Assembly: GCA_047612385.1 (NCBI GenBank)
Contig: JBLGAR010000002.1
Location: forward strand, 32,265-96,264
Length of the DNA: 64,000 nucleotides
Direction: 5' to 3'
Source: JBALVT01 sp047612385
GTDB lineage: Bacteria > Pseudomonadota > Gammaproteobacteria > Pseudomonadales > Halieaceae
Shown: one piece after another, positions 53,650 to 63,099 of the stretch
Numbering within the stretch: position 1 is the stretch's first letter
Layout: each line of letters opens with the position of its first letter
Notes under the pieces: model-generated
The model's input: only the letters and a program-made list of their open reading frames with translations
What the model was told of the DNA's origin: nothing
Databases searched by the model: none
Position numbers and translations under genes: made by a program

Positions 53650-53831
53650 CTATTCCAATAGTTGACAAGTTACTCGCCACCCTGGAACATGTCGATTGAC
53701 ATGCCAGTATTGCTAGCGCCGCAGATGCCAGAGCGCGCGGGCACTGAGCAATTAATTCGCACTTGAGAATACTGATTGATACAAAACTAGTACCGCGTAC
53801 CAGCAACAATATAAACACGAGGATTGAAATC

Positions 53832-54290
53832 ATGCGAAGAATTTTGAGTTACTTTGTTATTTTTATGATGTCATTTTCTGTAATGGCAGAACACCATGGT
53901 GCAAAGAACGCTGATCTCCACGCTGCAATCAAGGCGCTTGACCGCGCCTATGCCACTAACGACGTCGAAAAATACTTCAGTTTATAGGCTAACGATGCGA
54001 CGGCGTATTTCGGCGACGGCAGAGTGGACATGGCTGCTTACCACAAAATGTGGACCGAGCTAATGGCAGCGGGCGGCGGTGTTGAGCTAAACGAAATGTC
54101 GGACCTAAAGGTGCAAGTCATGCCCGGTGGTGATATCGCTATTGCCACGTCTTACATCGACAACCGCACGCGCTCGCCCGACGGAACAAAGTCTACGTCG
54201 AGGGCGTTCGAGACTGATGTATGGCAGAAGATCGATGGTAAATGGAAGATTATCAGCCTGCACTACAGCGGAATTTCAGCACAGGAGTGA
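53832..54290 (+). pseudogene. SnoaL/DUF4440-like exported protein with one in-frame stop
   Basis: A signal peptide (M-R-R-I-L-S-Y-F-V...V-M-A) is followed by A-I-K-A-L-D-R-A-Y-A-T-N-D and then L-[TAG]-A-N-D-A-T-A-Y-F-G-D-G-R. The same frame continues without further damage to TGA at 54290, including S-D-L-K-V-Q and F-E-T-D-V-W-Q-K-I-D-G-K-W-K-I. The family usually has Tyr at the TAG position, so a single TAT/TAC to TAG change explains it. About 150 residues when read through. Confidence 0.7.
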
Positions 54291-54336
54291 AGCAATAGTA
54301 GGAAGAAACGGGACACATTGATCTTCCCCTTTACAG

Positions 54337-56085
54337 TTACTCAGCCTGATAAACAACAGTGCCATCCATCACTGTGATAACGACACTGACATCACCAAAA
54401 GTGTAGGGGTCGATCTCGAACAGGTTTCTGTCCAATACGACCAGGTCCGCTTTCTTGCCAACCTCTAAAGAACCAATTTCCTCTTCCATTCTTAGTTGAT
54501 AGGCGGCATCAAGCGTATAGCCACGAATCAGGCTGGCTATATCCAAACGTTCAGATTTGTTTGGCTGTATAGGTGAATCTGCATCACCCACATTCTGCCT
54601 GGTAAGGCCAACCTCCATATTGAACACCGGAGACATGCCTAGAGTCCCTGCACCTGATGCAGGAAAATCACTACCAAAACTCAGCTTAACGCCCAAATTT
54701 TTAAGACTATTAAAGCGGAAGTAGCGATTAAATTGGTCGTCACTGACGTAATGTTTCCCCTGAGAGTCGTAGGAAGCCCATAACGGTGTACTCTGTGCGA
54801 TAACATCAAGCTCGGCAAAACGCTCCAGATCTTCGTCCGTCATGACTTGAATATGGCAAATTGCAAAACGGCTATCCGATTCATCATGCGTGTTACGCGC
54901 CAGCTCAATCGCATTTAGCGCTTCATGTATTGCCCGCTCACCCAGGGCATGAATGTGAACGTCGATATTGCGACTCGCCGCATCAACTACCATTGTATTC
55001 ATTTGTTCTTGGGTAAAAACTGTTTCGCCGTTATTGCCAGGATCACCCTGATAATCTTCGAACATGGCAGCGGTCTTTCCTTCGATCGTCCCATCGTTCA
55101 TAATTTTTAGCATTCTCACATGAGAGTTCTTATATTTAGAGATACGACGCATCTTGTCGACAATGTTCACTGCATCAGCAGCGTCTGCTCCACTCATAGC
55201 ACCGTGAGAACCCACATAGCGGACATTCATTTGATCGCTGTCCTGCAGCTCTTGTAAAATGTCTAATTGTGTTTCTCCAATGTCAAAAGCTCCGGCGTCA
55301 AAAACAGCTGTCAAACCGTAGCTATTCATGATGTTGAAAACCACAGCGGAACCTTTAATGATTGACTCTTTAGTAATCACGTCAAGCGCGTCCATCGCCT
55401 GCCCGGCGGTTCCTTCTAAAAAATAGCCAGTGGCTTCGCCATTTTTATCCCGTTTGTAATAGCTAAAACCGGCTGAAATGTCCGGGGTATCCTTATTAAT
55501 GCCCAATACATTAAGAGCTTTGCTATTGGCCCAACCACCGTGGAAACCTTCATCCATTAAAAATACGGGGCGATCTGCAACAACTTCGTCTAGCATCGCC
55601 TTATTGGGACCATTTTCTCCAAAAGCAGAAGCCAGAAAGCCATAGCCAAAAATGACAGGTAAATCTGGATTCTCTTCTGCGTACGTCGCAATCGCAGCCA
55701 CCCAATCAGCTGGCCGCGCAAACGTATCCAGTGACAATGCCAGAGCATACGCGCCGCCCATTAAAGGATGCATATGGGAATCGATAAAACCAGGGAGCAC
55801 AAGCCTGGTTTCCATGTCTTGCATCAGGGTGTCTTTACCGGCGAATTGCTTAACTGATTCGTTTGAGCCCACAGCCAGAATATCGGTTCCCTTGATCGCT
55901 ATCGCTTCGGCCCAGGGCTGCTCGTTGTCCACTGTATAAATTCGGGCGTTAAAGTATATCGTATCTGCGATTACAGCCTGGGAAGTATTTGAGTCGCCAG
56001 AACCGGGCGCCCCACTGCAGGCTACCAGAGCCAGTAAACTGCAGAGAAGAACCGGTAAAGACGAAATACAATTCATTTTTCTCAT
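54337..56085 (-). CDS. Lipoprotein amidohydrolase (YtcJ-type Amidohydro_3)
   Basis: 582 residues. Lipobox A-L-V-A-C gives a lipidated Cys near 23. N-terminal metal pair in F-I-D-S-H-M-H-P near 102, carboxyl-Lys region near D-A-G-A-F-D, metal His in H-I-H-A-L-G-E-R-A-I-H near 378 and catalytic Asp in F-G-S-D-F-P-A near 485. The family hydrolyses cyclic amides, carbamates or amidines; the substrate is unknown. Locally A+T-rich: a 60-base line at 55321 has 22 G+C by my count, compared with 40 in a line of the SpdH-like gene. Confidence 0.85.
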   Translation of the reverse strand: MRKMNCISSLPVLLCSLLALVACSGAPGSGDSNTSQAVIADTIYFNARIYTVDNEQPWAEAIAIKGTDILAVGSNESVKQFAGKDTLMQDMETRLVLPGFIDSHMHPLMGGAYALALSLDTFARPADWVAAIATYAEENPDLPVIFGYGFLASAFGENGPNKAMLDEVVADRPVFLMDEGFHGGWANSKALNVLGINKDTPDISAGFSYYKRDKNGEATGYFLEGTAGQAMDALDVITKESIIKGSAVVFNIMNSYGLTAVFDAGAFDIGETQLDILQELQDSDQMNVRYVGSHGAMSGADAADAVNIVDKMRRISKYKNSHVRMLKIMNDGTIEGKTAAMFEDYQGDPGNNGETVFTQEQMNTMVVDAASRNIDVHIHALGERAIHEALNAIELARNTHDESDSRFAICHIQVMTDEDLERFAELDVIAQSTPLWASYDSQGKHYVSDDQFNRYFRFNSLKNLGVKLSFGSDFPASGAGTLGMSPVFNMEVGLTRQNVGDADSPIQPNKSERLDIASLIRGYTLDAAYQLRMEEEIGSLEVGKKADLVVLDRNLFEIDPYTFGDVSVVITVMDGTVVYQAE

Positions 56086-56148
56086 AACTCAATCACCCCA
56101 AAAAGGATTGCTTAGATCGATGCAAGAATTCCCGGCTATTCTCGCCGG

Positions 56149-56290
56149 TTAAAATTCATACCCAAAGCGAACACCGATCGTACGAGGTCTCGCCGCATTT
56201 ACACCAGTAACTGCGTAACTGTGTGACGTCAGCCCATATGGTACCAAATGACCTGATTCACTAAGAGATACATCTGCTACATTTAAACTG
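56149..56290 (-). pseudogene. C-terminal remnant of a TonB-dependent receptor
   Basis: Only the last about 47 residues remain: L-N-V-A-D-V-S-L-S-E-S-G-H-L-V-P-Y-G-L ... A-R-P-R-T-I-G-V-R-F-G-Y-E-F and stop. The R-P-R-T-x-G-x-x-F-x-Y-x-F ending is that of a TonB barrel receptor. The rest should lie to the right but is replaced by the IS element and then by a different truncated gene. A small hairpin (CCGGC...GCCGG) directly follows the stop. Confidence 0.7.
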
Positions 56291-56308
56291 ATGTAGAGGG
56301 TTATCAGC

Positions 56309-56671
56309 ATGAGCATGTCAAACACAGAAAAAGCCGTCAAGGACATACGGCGCAATACCCGCAGGAAGTTCTCTAGCGAGGAGAAGATTCGTATTGTTCT
56401 TGATGGTTTACGAGGCGAGTGTTCTATTGCCGAACTATGCCGCCGTGAAGGCATCAATGCCAATCTCTACTACCGCTGGAGTAAGGACTTTTTGGAGGCA
56501 GGTAAAAAGCGCCTCTCGGGTGATACCGTTCGGGAAGCCAATACCGACGAAGTCTCCGGCCTCAAGCGCGAGAATGGCGATCTAAAGCAAGCCGTGGCAG
56601 AACTTTATTTGCGTAATGATTGGCTTAAAAAAAGTCTGACTGGGCAGGGTGTGACCTTGGACGACGACTGA
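56309..56671 (+). CDS. IS3 transposase OrfA (HTH)
   Basis: 120 residues. HTH_Tnp_1-like: F-S-S-E-E-K-I-R-I-V-L-D-G-L-R-G, C-S-I-A-E-L-C-R-R-E-G-I and a helix K-R-E-N-G-D-L-K-Q-A-V-A-E-L with leucines that may form a zipper. Stop TGA overlaps the ATG of orfB by one base, which is coupled translation rather than the usual -1 frameshift. Confidence 0.88.
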   Translation: MSMSNTEKAVKDIRRNTRRKFSSEEKIRIVLDGLRGECSIAELCRREGINANLYYRWSKDFLEAGKKRLSGDTVREANTDEVSGLKRENGDLKQAVAELYLRNDWLKKSLTGQGVTLDDD

Positions 56672-57648
56672 TGTACACCGCCTCAGAAAAGCTAGCTATT
56701 ATCCGACTGGTGGAAGACTCTGAGCTTTCCGTTCGCCGGACACTCGATGAGATCAACGTCAGCCGAAGCAGTTTTTATCGCTGCTATGACGCCTATGAGC
56801 GGGCTGGACTCGATGGTCTTGAACGTAAAGGCCGGGCATCCCGGCGCCATTGGAATCGAATCCCGAACTCTGTCCGGGAGTTTGTTGTGAAAGTGGCATT
56901 GGATTGTCCCGATATGACGCCCAGGGAACTGGCCTGGCATATCACCGATACCCATGACTACTTCGTCTGGGAGTCCAGTGTTTATCGTATTCTCAAGGCG
57001 CACGACTTGATCACGAGCCCTCAATTTACCGTACTGAGCGCAGCTGCCAAATTCCAACATCCGACCAGTAGGGTGAATGAGCTTTGGCAGACGGACTTCA
57101 CCTATTTTCGGATCGTTGGCTGGGGCTGGTATTTCCTTTCGACGATTTTGGATGATTACTCGCGGTATATTATCAGCTGGCGTCTGACTACAACGATGGC
57201 GGCCGCCGATGTTACCGATACGCTGGAAGATGCGCTCAAGGCGACGGGATTATCCGAAGCTCGAGTACGGCACAAGCCGAGGCTGTTGTCAGACAACGGA
57301 CCGTGTTACATCAGTGGCGAACTAAAGGCCTGGCTGAAGAATCAGGACATGGAGCACACGCGTGGCGCACCCTATCACCCGCAGACCCAGGGCAAGATCG
57401 AACGGTATCACCGCTCGATGAAGAACGTGGTCAAGCTGGAGAACTACTACTATCCCTGGGAGCTTGAAAAAGCCATTACGGAGTGGGTTGCCCATTACAA
57501 TCATGAGCGGTACCACGAGTCGCTTGATAACGTGACGCCCGCAGATGTCTACGAAGGACGGAGAAATGAAATACTGGATCAGCGTGCCCTTGTGAAAATG
57601 CGCACCCTGAACAAACGTAAAGTACACAACCTGCTATTAGCAGGCTAG
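56671..57648 (+). CDS. IS3 transposase OrfB (DDE integrase)
   Basis: 325 residues. Catalytic D in W-Q-T-D-F-T-Y-F near 146, D in L-S-D-N-G-P near 209 and E in G-K-I-E-R-Y-H near 245, the DDE triad of rve-type integrases. Intact. N-terminal HTH with V-R-R-T-L-D-E-I-N-V-S-R-S-S-F. The element should be mobile if both ends were intact. Confidence 0.9.
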   Translation: MYTASEKLAIIRLVEDSELSVRRTLDEINVSRSSFYRCYDAYERAGLDGLERKGRASRRHWNRIPNSVREFVVKVALDCPDMTPRELAWHITDTHDYFVWESSVYRILKAHDLITSPQFTVLSAAAKFQHPTSRVNELWQTDFTYFRIVGWGWYFLSTILDDYSRYIISWRLTTTMAAADVTDTLEDALKATGLSEARVRHKPRLLSDNGPCYISGELKAWLKNQDMEHTRGAPYHPQTQGKIERYHRSMKNVVKLENYYYPWELEKAITEWVAHYNHERYHESLDNVTPADVYEGRRNEILDQRALVKMRTLNKRKVHNLLLAG

Positions 57649-57736
57649 ACTGGAGAAAGAACCGGCAGAAAAGTGTCTCTTAGAAAACGAGTTTAACTGT
57701 CCCAAATGGTCTGACGACGTACACTTTGGGGACACA

Positions 57737-58831
57737 GAAAGTGCCGAAAAGTTACTGTCGGCAGTTTTATCTATTCACCCAAGAAACCCACAGGCACATT
57801 GGACGCTTTCCAGCTCTCGAAGAGCCATAACAGAAGAACATATTGATCAACTCGAATCCCTTATTTTGGAAGAAAACTCACCGCAGGTTTTAGCTTTTTT
57901 GCATTACGCGCGAGGCAAGGAGCTGGAAGACTTGCAGCAGTGGGACCGAGCCTTCGATGACTTCAGCAAAGGAGCTGCTGCGCGCAGAGAGGCATCCAAG
58001 TACGATGAAGCAGCTGAAATAGCGATGTTTCAAGAACTTGAAAAAACTTGCACTACACAATGGCTGGATTCACAAAAAATCGGTCACGAAGACGCGTCAC
58101 CTATTTTTGTGGTGGGACAACCACGCACAGGAACAACACTGATAGAAAGAATCATTAGCAGCCACTCCCAAGTCCACTCTGCCGGAGAACTCCAACAATT
58201 CAGTTTGGGCTTTCGTCGCCTTAGCAACTACCAGGAGCCCAAGCGATTTTCAGCTGAATTAATCAACAAAGCAGTTGATCTTGATGGTGAAAAACTCGGT
58301 GCAATGTATCTGGAAACCACTCGCAAAATGCGTGGAGATACACCGCGATTTGTCGACAAGTTGCCAGCGAACTATCTCTATATCCCACTTATTCTAAAAG
58401 CGCTCCCCAATGCAAAAATTGTGCATGTAGACCGCAACCCTATGGATGCCTGCTTCGCCAGTTTTAAACAACTTTTCGCAGATGCGTATCCACATTCCTA
58501 CGAGCAAACTGAGATGGCCCGTCATCATGCGCGCTACAAAAAATTGATGATGACTTGGCGTGAACGTTTTCCGGGCAGGTTTTTCGATATTTCCTACGAA
58601 GAAACCGCAGCCAATCTGGAACCCAATGCGCGCCAGCTAATCGATTATCTGGGACTACCCTGGGAAGATACTTGCTTGAACTTTCATCAACACACTGGAG
58701 CGGTTTCAACAGCTAGCGCTGCGCAGGTAAGAGAACCTGCTCATACACGCTCTATAGGCCGCTGGAAGCATTACGAACAACAGCTTGCGCCCATGCGCGA
58801 AACGCTCGCTAGCGAAGGTATTGAGGTCTAA
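57737..58831 (+). pseudogene. 5'-truncated TPR-sulfotransferase
   Basis: The frame is open back through the IS end without a start codon of its own. From about E-S-A-E-K-L-L-S-A-V-L the sequence is the TPR-domain/sulfotransferase fusion: A-H-W-T-L-S-S-S-R-R-A, F-L-H-Y-A-R-G-K-E-L-E-D, PAPS loop V-V-G-Q-P-R-T-G-T-T-L near 58110, and H-V-D-R-N-P-M-D-A-C-F near 58430. Intact relatives have several TPRs before this, so the N-terminus has been lost. Internal starts (TTG at 57866) could still make a sulfotransferase domain. Confidence 0.75.
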
Positions 58832-58840
58832 TAGAGACTG

Positions 58841-60724
58841 CTATAGCTTAAGTTGTTCGTTGACCGCTCTGTCCGCGGCATCAATAGCGCCGTCCACATA
58901 GGCGTAGGCACTGGCATCGGAATTGGCAACGGAAATTCGCCCCAGTTGTGCGCGTGCAGCAATATGCGGACCCTTGTCTGGACCAAAGCTGGGGTCGTCG
59001 AACAATTCGTTGTATTCATAGGCGTAGCCGTGAGGCCAGCGGTTCACCGTGATTCCCGCTATGTCGCGTTCGGCGTCGAAGCCGCCGCCGCTCAGGGCGC
59101 CGCTCATCTGGCTGACAATTTTCTTCTCAAAATCCGCAAAGGCCATTTCATAAAGTTGGCCACGCCCACGCTTGTGTTGCTCAATGGCGGTCAAACCAGA
59201 GTCTGGTAATGCGGGTACATAGGTGCCGTGCACGATAATCGGTTGCTCAGGGTTTTGCGCAAATTGGTAGCCACCCATGCTCACCGGAAAGTCCAGGCCG
59301 AAGGAATGCATTAGTTCCGGCTGCACTGCCGTCACATTACCCACTCCCAGCTTATCGAAGGCGCGCCAATTTTTCAGGGCGACATTGATATACACCAGCG
59401 GCACTTTGGTGGCGGAGTCGATGGCCGCTTTTTGTGCGTGCGGCAGCTCTGTACAGATCGAGGGCAGCAGGCTGTGATAGCCCGCGTAGATAACATGTCG
59501 GCCTCGTACTCGCCGCGTGGTGCCATCGTGAAAATAGGTGACGTCTACGGCCCCCTGGTCGGCAGTATGGCGCAAATCTACTGCAGTGGCATTGAGGCGA
59601 ATTCGTGTGTTTGCTCGCGACCGGTCCAGTTGCGAGTAATCAGCGCGCGCCAAAACCAGGTCTTCCATCGTCGAACCCGGCACGGCCTGGGGAATAAGAG
59701 CCCTGACCAAGGCGCGCGCGACACCTGCGTTACCGTCGGGAAAGTGAAAAATATAGGGTTCCTCGTCGTCATCACCATCGTCAGCCATGCCCCCCTCGAT
59801 ACCCAGAGTCTTGGTGCCGGGACTTCCCCAGCGCCAGGCTTCCAGTGCCGACAGAGCGTCCCAGCCAACGCCCCATATGCCTCTGGATTGCTCCCGGAAA
59901 ACATCGGTAACTTCCTTGGGCGTATTGGTGTATTGATGCAGGTACTGGGTATAGTTCGTGGTCTGCAGGAGCTTTATTTTTTCCTCCAGGCTCCTGCCCT
60001 GAAGATAGTCTTGCTCGCTGCTCATCAGCCGTGTCAGCGCGTCGCGCGCGGGCTGTGAAAGCGGGTACGACGCGATAGCTGCGGCCATGTCCCCCTGCAG
60101 GGGGCTGTCCGAATAACCATTGAAAATAGTGCGACACAACTTATCCGACCCGTAATGCTCACGACCAAAGTACAGACCACGACCAAGGCCGTTGACACTG
60201 GAGAACTTCTGATCAAAATAGTCATAGAAACGATCGGTGTCGATAGTGAGATCTTTGAGCAGGCCGGCAGCTGTTTTCGAATAGGCAGAAGGTGACTCCA
60301 GACTCTGGCTGCCGCCGTAGCCAATTAATTGTTTACCATCGACAGTGAACTCGTTGCGCTTGGCATGGCCACCAAAGTCATCGTGGTTGTCCAGCACCAG
60401 GATGGTAGCTCCCTCACCATGTCGCTGGCGATACAGATAAGCAGCGGCCAGACCGGAGATACCACCCCCGGCAATGACCAGGTCGTAGGTCGGCTCGGTC
60501 TGCTTGTCGGGAAACGGGTAGCGAACCCCGTGGCGGGCAACCGAGTGGGCGACCTCGAAAGATCCCGCATGGCTACCCCGCAATCCGGTGAGAGAGGGCG
60601 GGTACGGCGAACCGAGCTTGCCGGCGAGCAGTTCCAGAGGCGACAGCATGGCGCCACCCGCTGCCGAAACAGCGACGCCATTGAGGAAATCGCGACGCGT
60701 GATGTTATTGAGTGGGTTGCCCAT
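58841..60724 (-). CDS. SpdH-like Tat-exported FAD oxidoreductase
   Basis: 627 residues. Tat signal T-R-R-D-F-L-N-G-V-A near residue 9; FAD site I-A-G-G-G-I-S-G-L-A near 85 and a D-N-H-D-D-F-G-G-H-A motif near 115; C-terminal G-R-I-S-V-A-N-S-D-A and D-G-A-I-D-A-A. Length, Tat signal and these blocks match spermidine dehydrogenase SpdH of Pseudomonas, which makes 1,3-diaminopropane and 4-aminobutanal. Substrate remains inferred. G+C-rich: 40 of 60 bases in the line at 59821 by hand count. Follows the cupin gene, with 12 bases between, so it may be its partner. Confidence 0.8.
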   Translation of the reverse strand: MGNPLNNITRRDFLNGVAVSAAGGAMLSPLELLAGKLGSPYPPSLTGLRGSHAGSFEVAHSVARHGVRYPFPDKQTEPTYDLVIAGGGISGLAAAYLYRQRHGEGATILVLDNHDDFGGHAKRNEFTVDGKQLIGYGGSQSLESPSAYSKTAAGLLKDLTIDTDRFYDYFDQKFSSVNGLGRGLYFGREHYGSDKLCRTIFNGYSDSPLQGDMAAAIASYPLSQPARDALTRLMSSEQDYLQGRSLEEKIKLLQTTNYTQYLHQYTNTPKEVTDVFREQSRGIWGVGWDALSALEAWRWGSPGTKTLGIEGGMADDGDDDEEPYIFHFPDGNAGVARALVRALIPQAVPGSTMEDLVLARADYSQLDRSRANTRIRLNATAVDLRHTADQGAVDVTYFHDGTTRRVRGRHVIYAGYHSLLPSICTELPHAQKAAIDSATKVPLVYINVALKNWRAFDKLGVGNVTAVQPELMHSFGLDFPVSMGGYQFAQNPEQPIIVHGTYVPALPDSGLTAIEQHKRGRGQLYEMAFADFEKKIVSQMSGALSGGGFDAERDIAGITVNRWPHGYAYEYNELFDDPSFGPDKGPHIAARAQLGRISVANSDASAYAYVDGAIDAADRAVNEQLKL

Positions 60725-60736
60725 CAGCTTAGTAAG

Positions 60737-61198
60737 CTATTCGAGCGCTGAGCCATCCTCAGAGTAGATAACCCAGATTTTGGTGTAGCCATCGGTATCC
60801 CAGATACCGGTCCACTCTTTGGGAATGGTCACCCCTTCGCCGGCGCTGATGGTAGTCACTTCACCGTCACTTGAAGTCAGGGTGACACCGCCTTCCAGAA
60901 AATACATGAACTCGTCTACGCCGTAGGGTTCGTTGATTTCTGAACGTGTCTTACCAGACTGGTACATGCCCGAAGCAAACTTACCATCACTGCTTAGCAG
61001 GCTGGTCACGTCCAGCGTTCTGTGGCCATCTTTGTGCTCGGTTTCCGCCATATCAGGACGCTGGAAAATCTGACCAGCGGCATCCGCCTTGCTGATCTTG
61101 GCCGGGTGAACCGCCTCGGCTTGAACCGGAGAGGACAGGCTGATGGCAAGCCCCAGAAACAACGGGGCTGCTGCCCACTTGCACGATACTGTTTTCAT
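60737..61198 (-). CDS. Secreted cupin-domain protein
   Basis: 153 residues with a signal peptide (1-27, ending V-Q-A-E). Single cupin barrel with G-V-D-E-F-M-Y-F-L-E-G-G near 93 and I-S-A-G-E-G-V-T-I-P-K near 118; the usual H-x-H metal motif is absent or altered. It is similar to EutQ/DUF861-type cupins. Operonic with the SpdH-like gene (12 bases). Role unknown, possibly binding the amine or an aldehyde. Confidence 0.8.
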   Translation of the reverse strand: MKTVSCKWAAAPLFLGLAISLSSPVQAEAVHPAKISKADAAGQIFQRPDMAETEHKDGHRTLDVTSLLSSDGKFASGMYQSGKTRSEINEPYGVDEFMYFLEGGVTLTSSDGEVTTISAGEGVTIPKEWTGIWDTDGYTKIWVIYSEDGSALE

Positions 61199-61445
61199 GG
61201 TTTTACTTCTCCTGTTGTAGTCCCTGCGGATTGCTATGGTTTGCGTGGTACGTTAACCGCTGTGTCGCACCCTATCCTAGCCGATATAGAGGCCGCCTCT
61301 CAAGCTATGGCGATAGTCACTAACAGTATAGAGCATGAAGATCACTCAGGAAGCGAGCCCTGGGGATGGTTATGAAAGTAGTGGACGGATTAATCACGAT
61401 TCTCTAAATTACGGCTTACTCTTTACGTAAAAATAAGAAGCTGCG

Positions 61446-61616
61446 ATGTTTGATTTTCTCGAATGGTATTTCCCTTGGTCTCAAATTGACCTGCCGCTGA
61501 AAATGATGGCCCTAGCATGGTTGGCATCAACTGCAGTGGGGTTTAGCATATTCGTCTACGCCGTGCTGCTTAAAAAGCCGTGGTTATCGATGCGGCATAT
61601 GCGAACTGACAAGTAG
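61446..61616 (+). CDS. Small membrane protein preceding the symporter
   Basis: 56 residues: M-F-D-F-L-E-W-Y-F-P-W, one transmembrane segment A-L-A-W-L-A-S-T-A-V-G-F-S-I-F-V-Y-A-V-L-L, then a basic tail K-K-P-W-L-S-M-R-H. It ends 9 bases before the symporter, whose ribosome site is in between. Like YhdT and similar small subunits of sodium:solute symporters, it may stabilise its large partner. No named family recognised. Confidence 0.6.
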   Translation: MFDFLEWYFPWSQIDLPLKMMALAWLASTAVGFSIFVYAVLLKKPWLSMRHMRTDK

Positions 61617-61625
61617 GCGCGCCTC

Positions 61626-63083
61626 ATGTCTGTAAGCGTTCTTCTCTACTCTGCCTTTTTACTGACCACTTTTTTGCTCGGCGTTTTTGCTTCGACCCGT
61701 ATAAGTGGCATCAAGGACTACTACATCGCCGGTGGGCAAATGCCTTGGTACATGCTGTGCGGTACGTTCGTTGCCTCTAGCGTGAGCGCCGGCTTGTTTC
61801 TCGGAGCAACCGATATGGCTGCTCAAAACGGCTACGCCCTGTGGGCATCGTACGCGGCGACAAGCATCGGTTACGTAGTCGCTCTGGGTGTAATCGGCGT
61901 TTTGGTTAAACGCTTAGCCAGCAAACATGATATTTACGATTTTGCCGACATCCTGGCGGTGCGCTACCCCACCGAGCGTAAATCCATACGTACAGTGATT
62001 GCCATAATAATGCCGCTTGTGTATATACCGGCGATGGCGGCGCAGTTTATGGCGCTAGCGGCAATCTCCAGCGCAATTTTTGGTACTAGCTACGAAGTTA
62101 TTTTAATCGTTGTGGTAGCCATTATTGTTGTATTCACCTTGCTCGGTGGCATGCTCGGAGTGGTTTGGACAGATGCCTTTCAGTTTTTGGTACTAACGGT
62201 TGGACTCATTATTGCCGTGCCACTTGGCATGTCGCATGTGGGTGGTGGTGATATGGCGGCAGGCTGGACGCGTGTCATAGATAGCGCCGACAGTGCCTTC
62301 GTTTGGGAAACCCCGAGCTGGACGTGGTATGCCGCTGCCGGACAAATTATGTGGGTGTTTGCCATGTCAGTGCAGCCACATCTGGTCACACGATTTCTAA
62401 CCGCAAAAAATGAAATGGAGATTCTCAAAGCGCTCCCCGTTTGCCTTGTTCTGATGTTAATTATTTATTCATCGACCGTTCCAATTGGCCTGCTCGGTGG
62501 TGTTTACGATGTCGATCTCTCCGCGGGTGAGCATTACTATGTCACCCTGGCGGTTGATATCCTGGGACCCTGGGTTGGCACAATGGCCTTAATCGGCATT
62601 GCAGCGGCGTCAATCTCCACCTCCTCAACGATTTTAATGGTCACGGCGCAAGCTTTGGCGCGTGATGCGATAGCGCCGGCCATGGGCGGCGCGGTGAGCG
62701 ACGAACTACTACTAAAAATATCCCGCTTTAGTGTGGTGATTATCGGCATTACCGCGGCATTTATAGCGTTCAGTAAACCGCTCAGTATTTTTTGGTTAAT
62801 TATGTTGTCGACGTCTTTACTTGGCGCCGCATTTTTTATTCCCATCGCCGCCGGATTTGTCACCCCCCGTGCCAGCGGGAAAGCAGCGCTGGCGGCGATG
62901 ATTGCTGGAGCAATGGCAACCACTATTGTGTTTGCTGTGAATAAAGCCACCGGCGCTCACTGGTTTGTGCACGAGTTTTTTGCTGGTTTCGTGTTTAGTT
63001 TACTCGCGTGGCTGGTAGTCGCTGCGAAGTTTCCAGCCCAGGGCGAAGAACGACGGGTTGCCGCGAGCCTGGTGAAGGTTTGA
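61626..63083 (+). CDS. Sodium:solute symporter (SSS family)
   Basis: 485 residues, about 13 membrane segments. Features: I-K-D-Y-Y-I-A-G-G-Q near 30, S-A-G-L-F-L-G-A-T near 57, F-T-L-L-G-G-M-L-G-V-V-W-T-D near 165 and A-A-A-S-I-S-T-S-S-T-I-L-M near 335, matching LeuT-fold Na+ symporters for pantothenate, proline or sugars. The substrate is not evident; location after the amine/oxidoreductase genes on the opposite strand hints at an amine or acid (inference). Confidence 0.87.
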   Translation: MSVSVLLYSAFLLTTFLLGVFASTRISGIKDYYIAGGQMPWYMLCGTFVASSVSAGLFLGATDMAAQNGYALWASYAATSIGYVVALGVIGVLVKRLASKHDIYDFADILAVRYPTERKSIRTVIAIIMPLVYIPAMAAQFMALAAISSAIFGTSYEVILIVVVAIIVVFTLLGGMLGVVWTDAFQFLVLTVGLIIAVPLGMSHVGGGDMAAGWTRVIDSADSAFVWETPSWTWYAAAGQIMWVFAMSVQPHLVTRFLTAKNEMEILKALPVCLVLMLIIYSSTVPIGLLGGVYDVDLSAGEHYYVTLAVDILGPWVGTMALIGIAAASISTSSTILMVTAQALARDAIAPAMGGAVSDELLLKISRFSVVIIGITAAFIAFSKPLSIFWLIMLSTSLLGAAFFIPIAAGFVTPRASGKAALAAMIAGAMATTIVFAVNKATGAHWFVHEFFAGFVFSLLAWLVVAAKFPAQGEERRVAASLVKV

Positions 63084-63099
63084 ACAAGGAAGAGCGCCG

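Larger units (their letters stand above)
56290..57735 (+). mobile_element. IS3-family insertion sequence
   Basis: Contains orfA and orfB. The right end is probably TTTGGGGACA at 57726-57735, because a T-G-T-C-C-C-A-A-A near 57698 faces it as an internal inverted pair and the sulfotransferase similarity resumes right after. I could not find a matching inverted end on the left, so the left border (56280-56308) is approximate and may be truncated. Confidence 0.7.

Noticed and set aside
53985..53987. TAG in the SnoaL-like gene read as programmed recoding
   Set aside because: No pyrrolysine or suppressor genes are visible and many neighbouring genes are broken, so a mutation is simpler.
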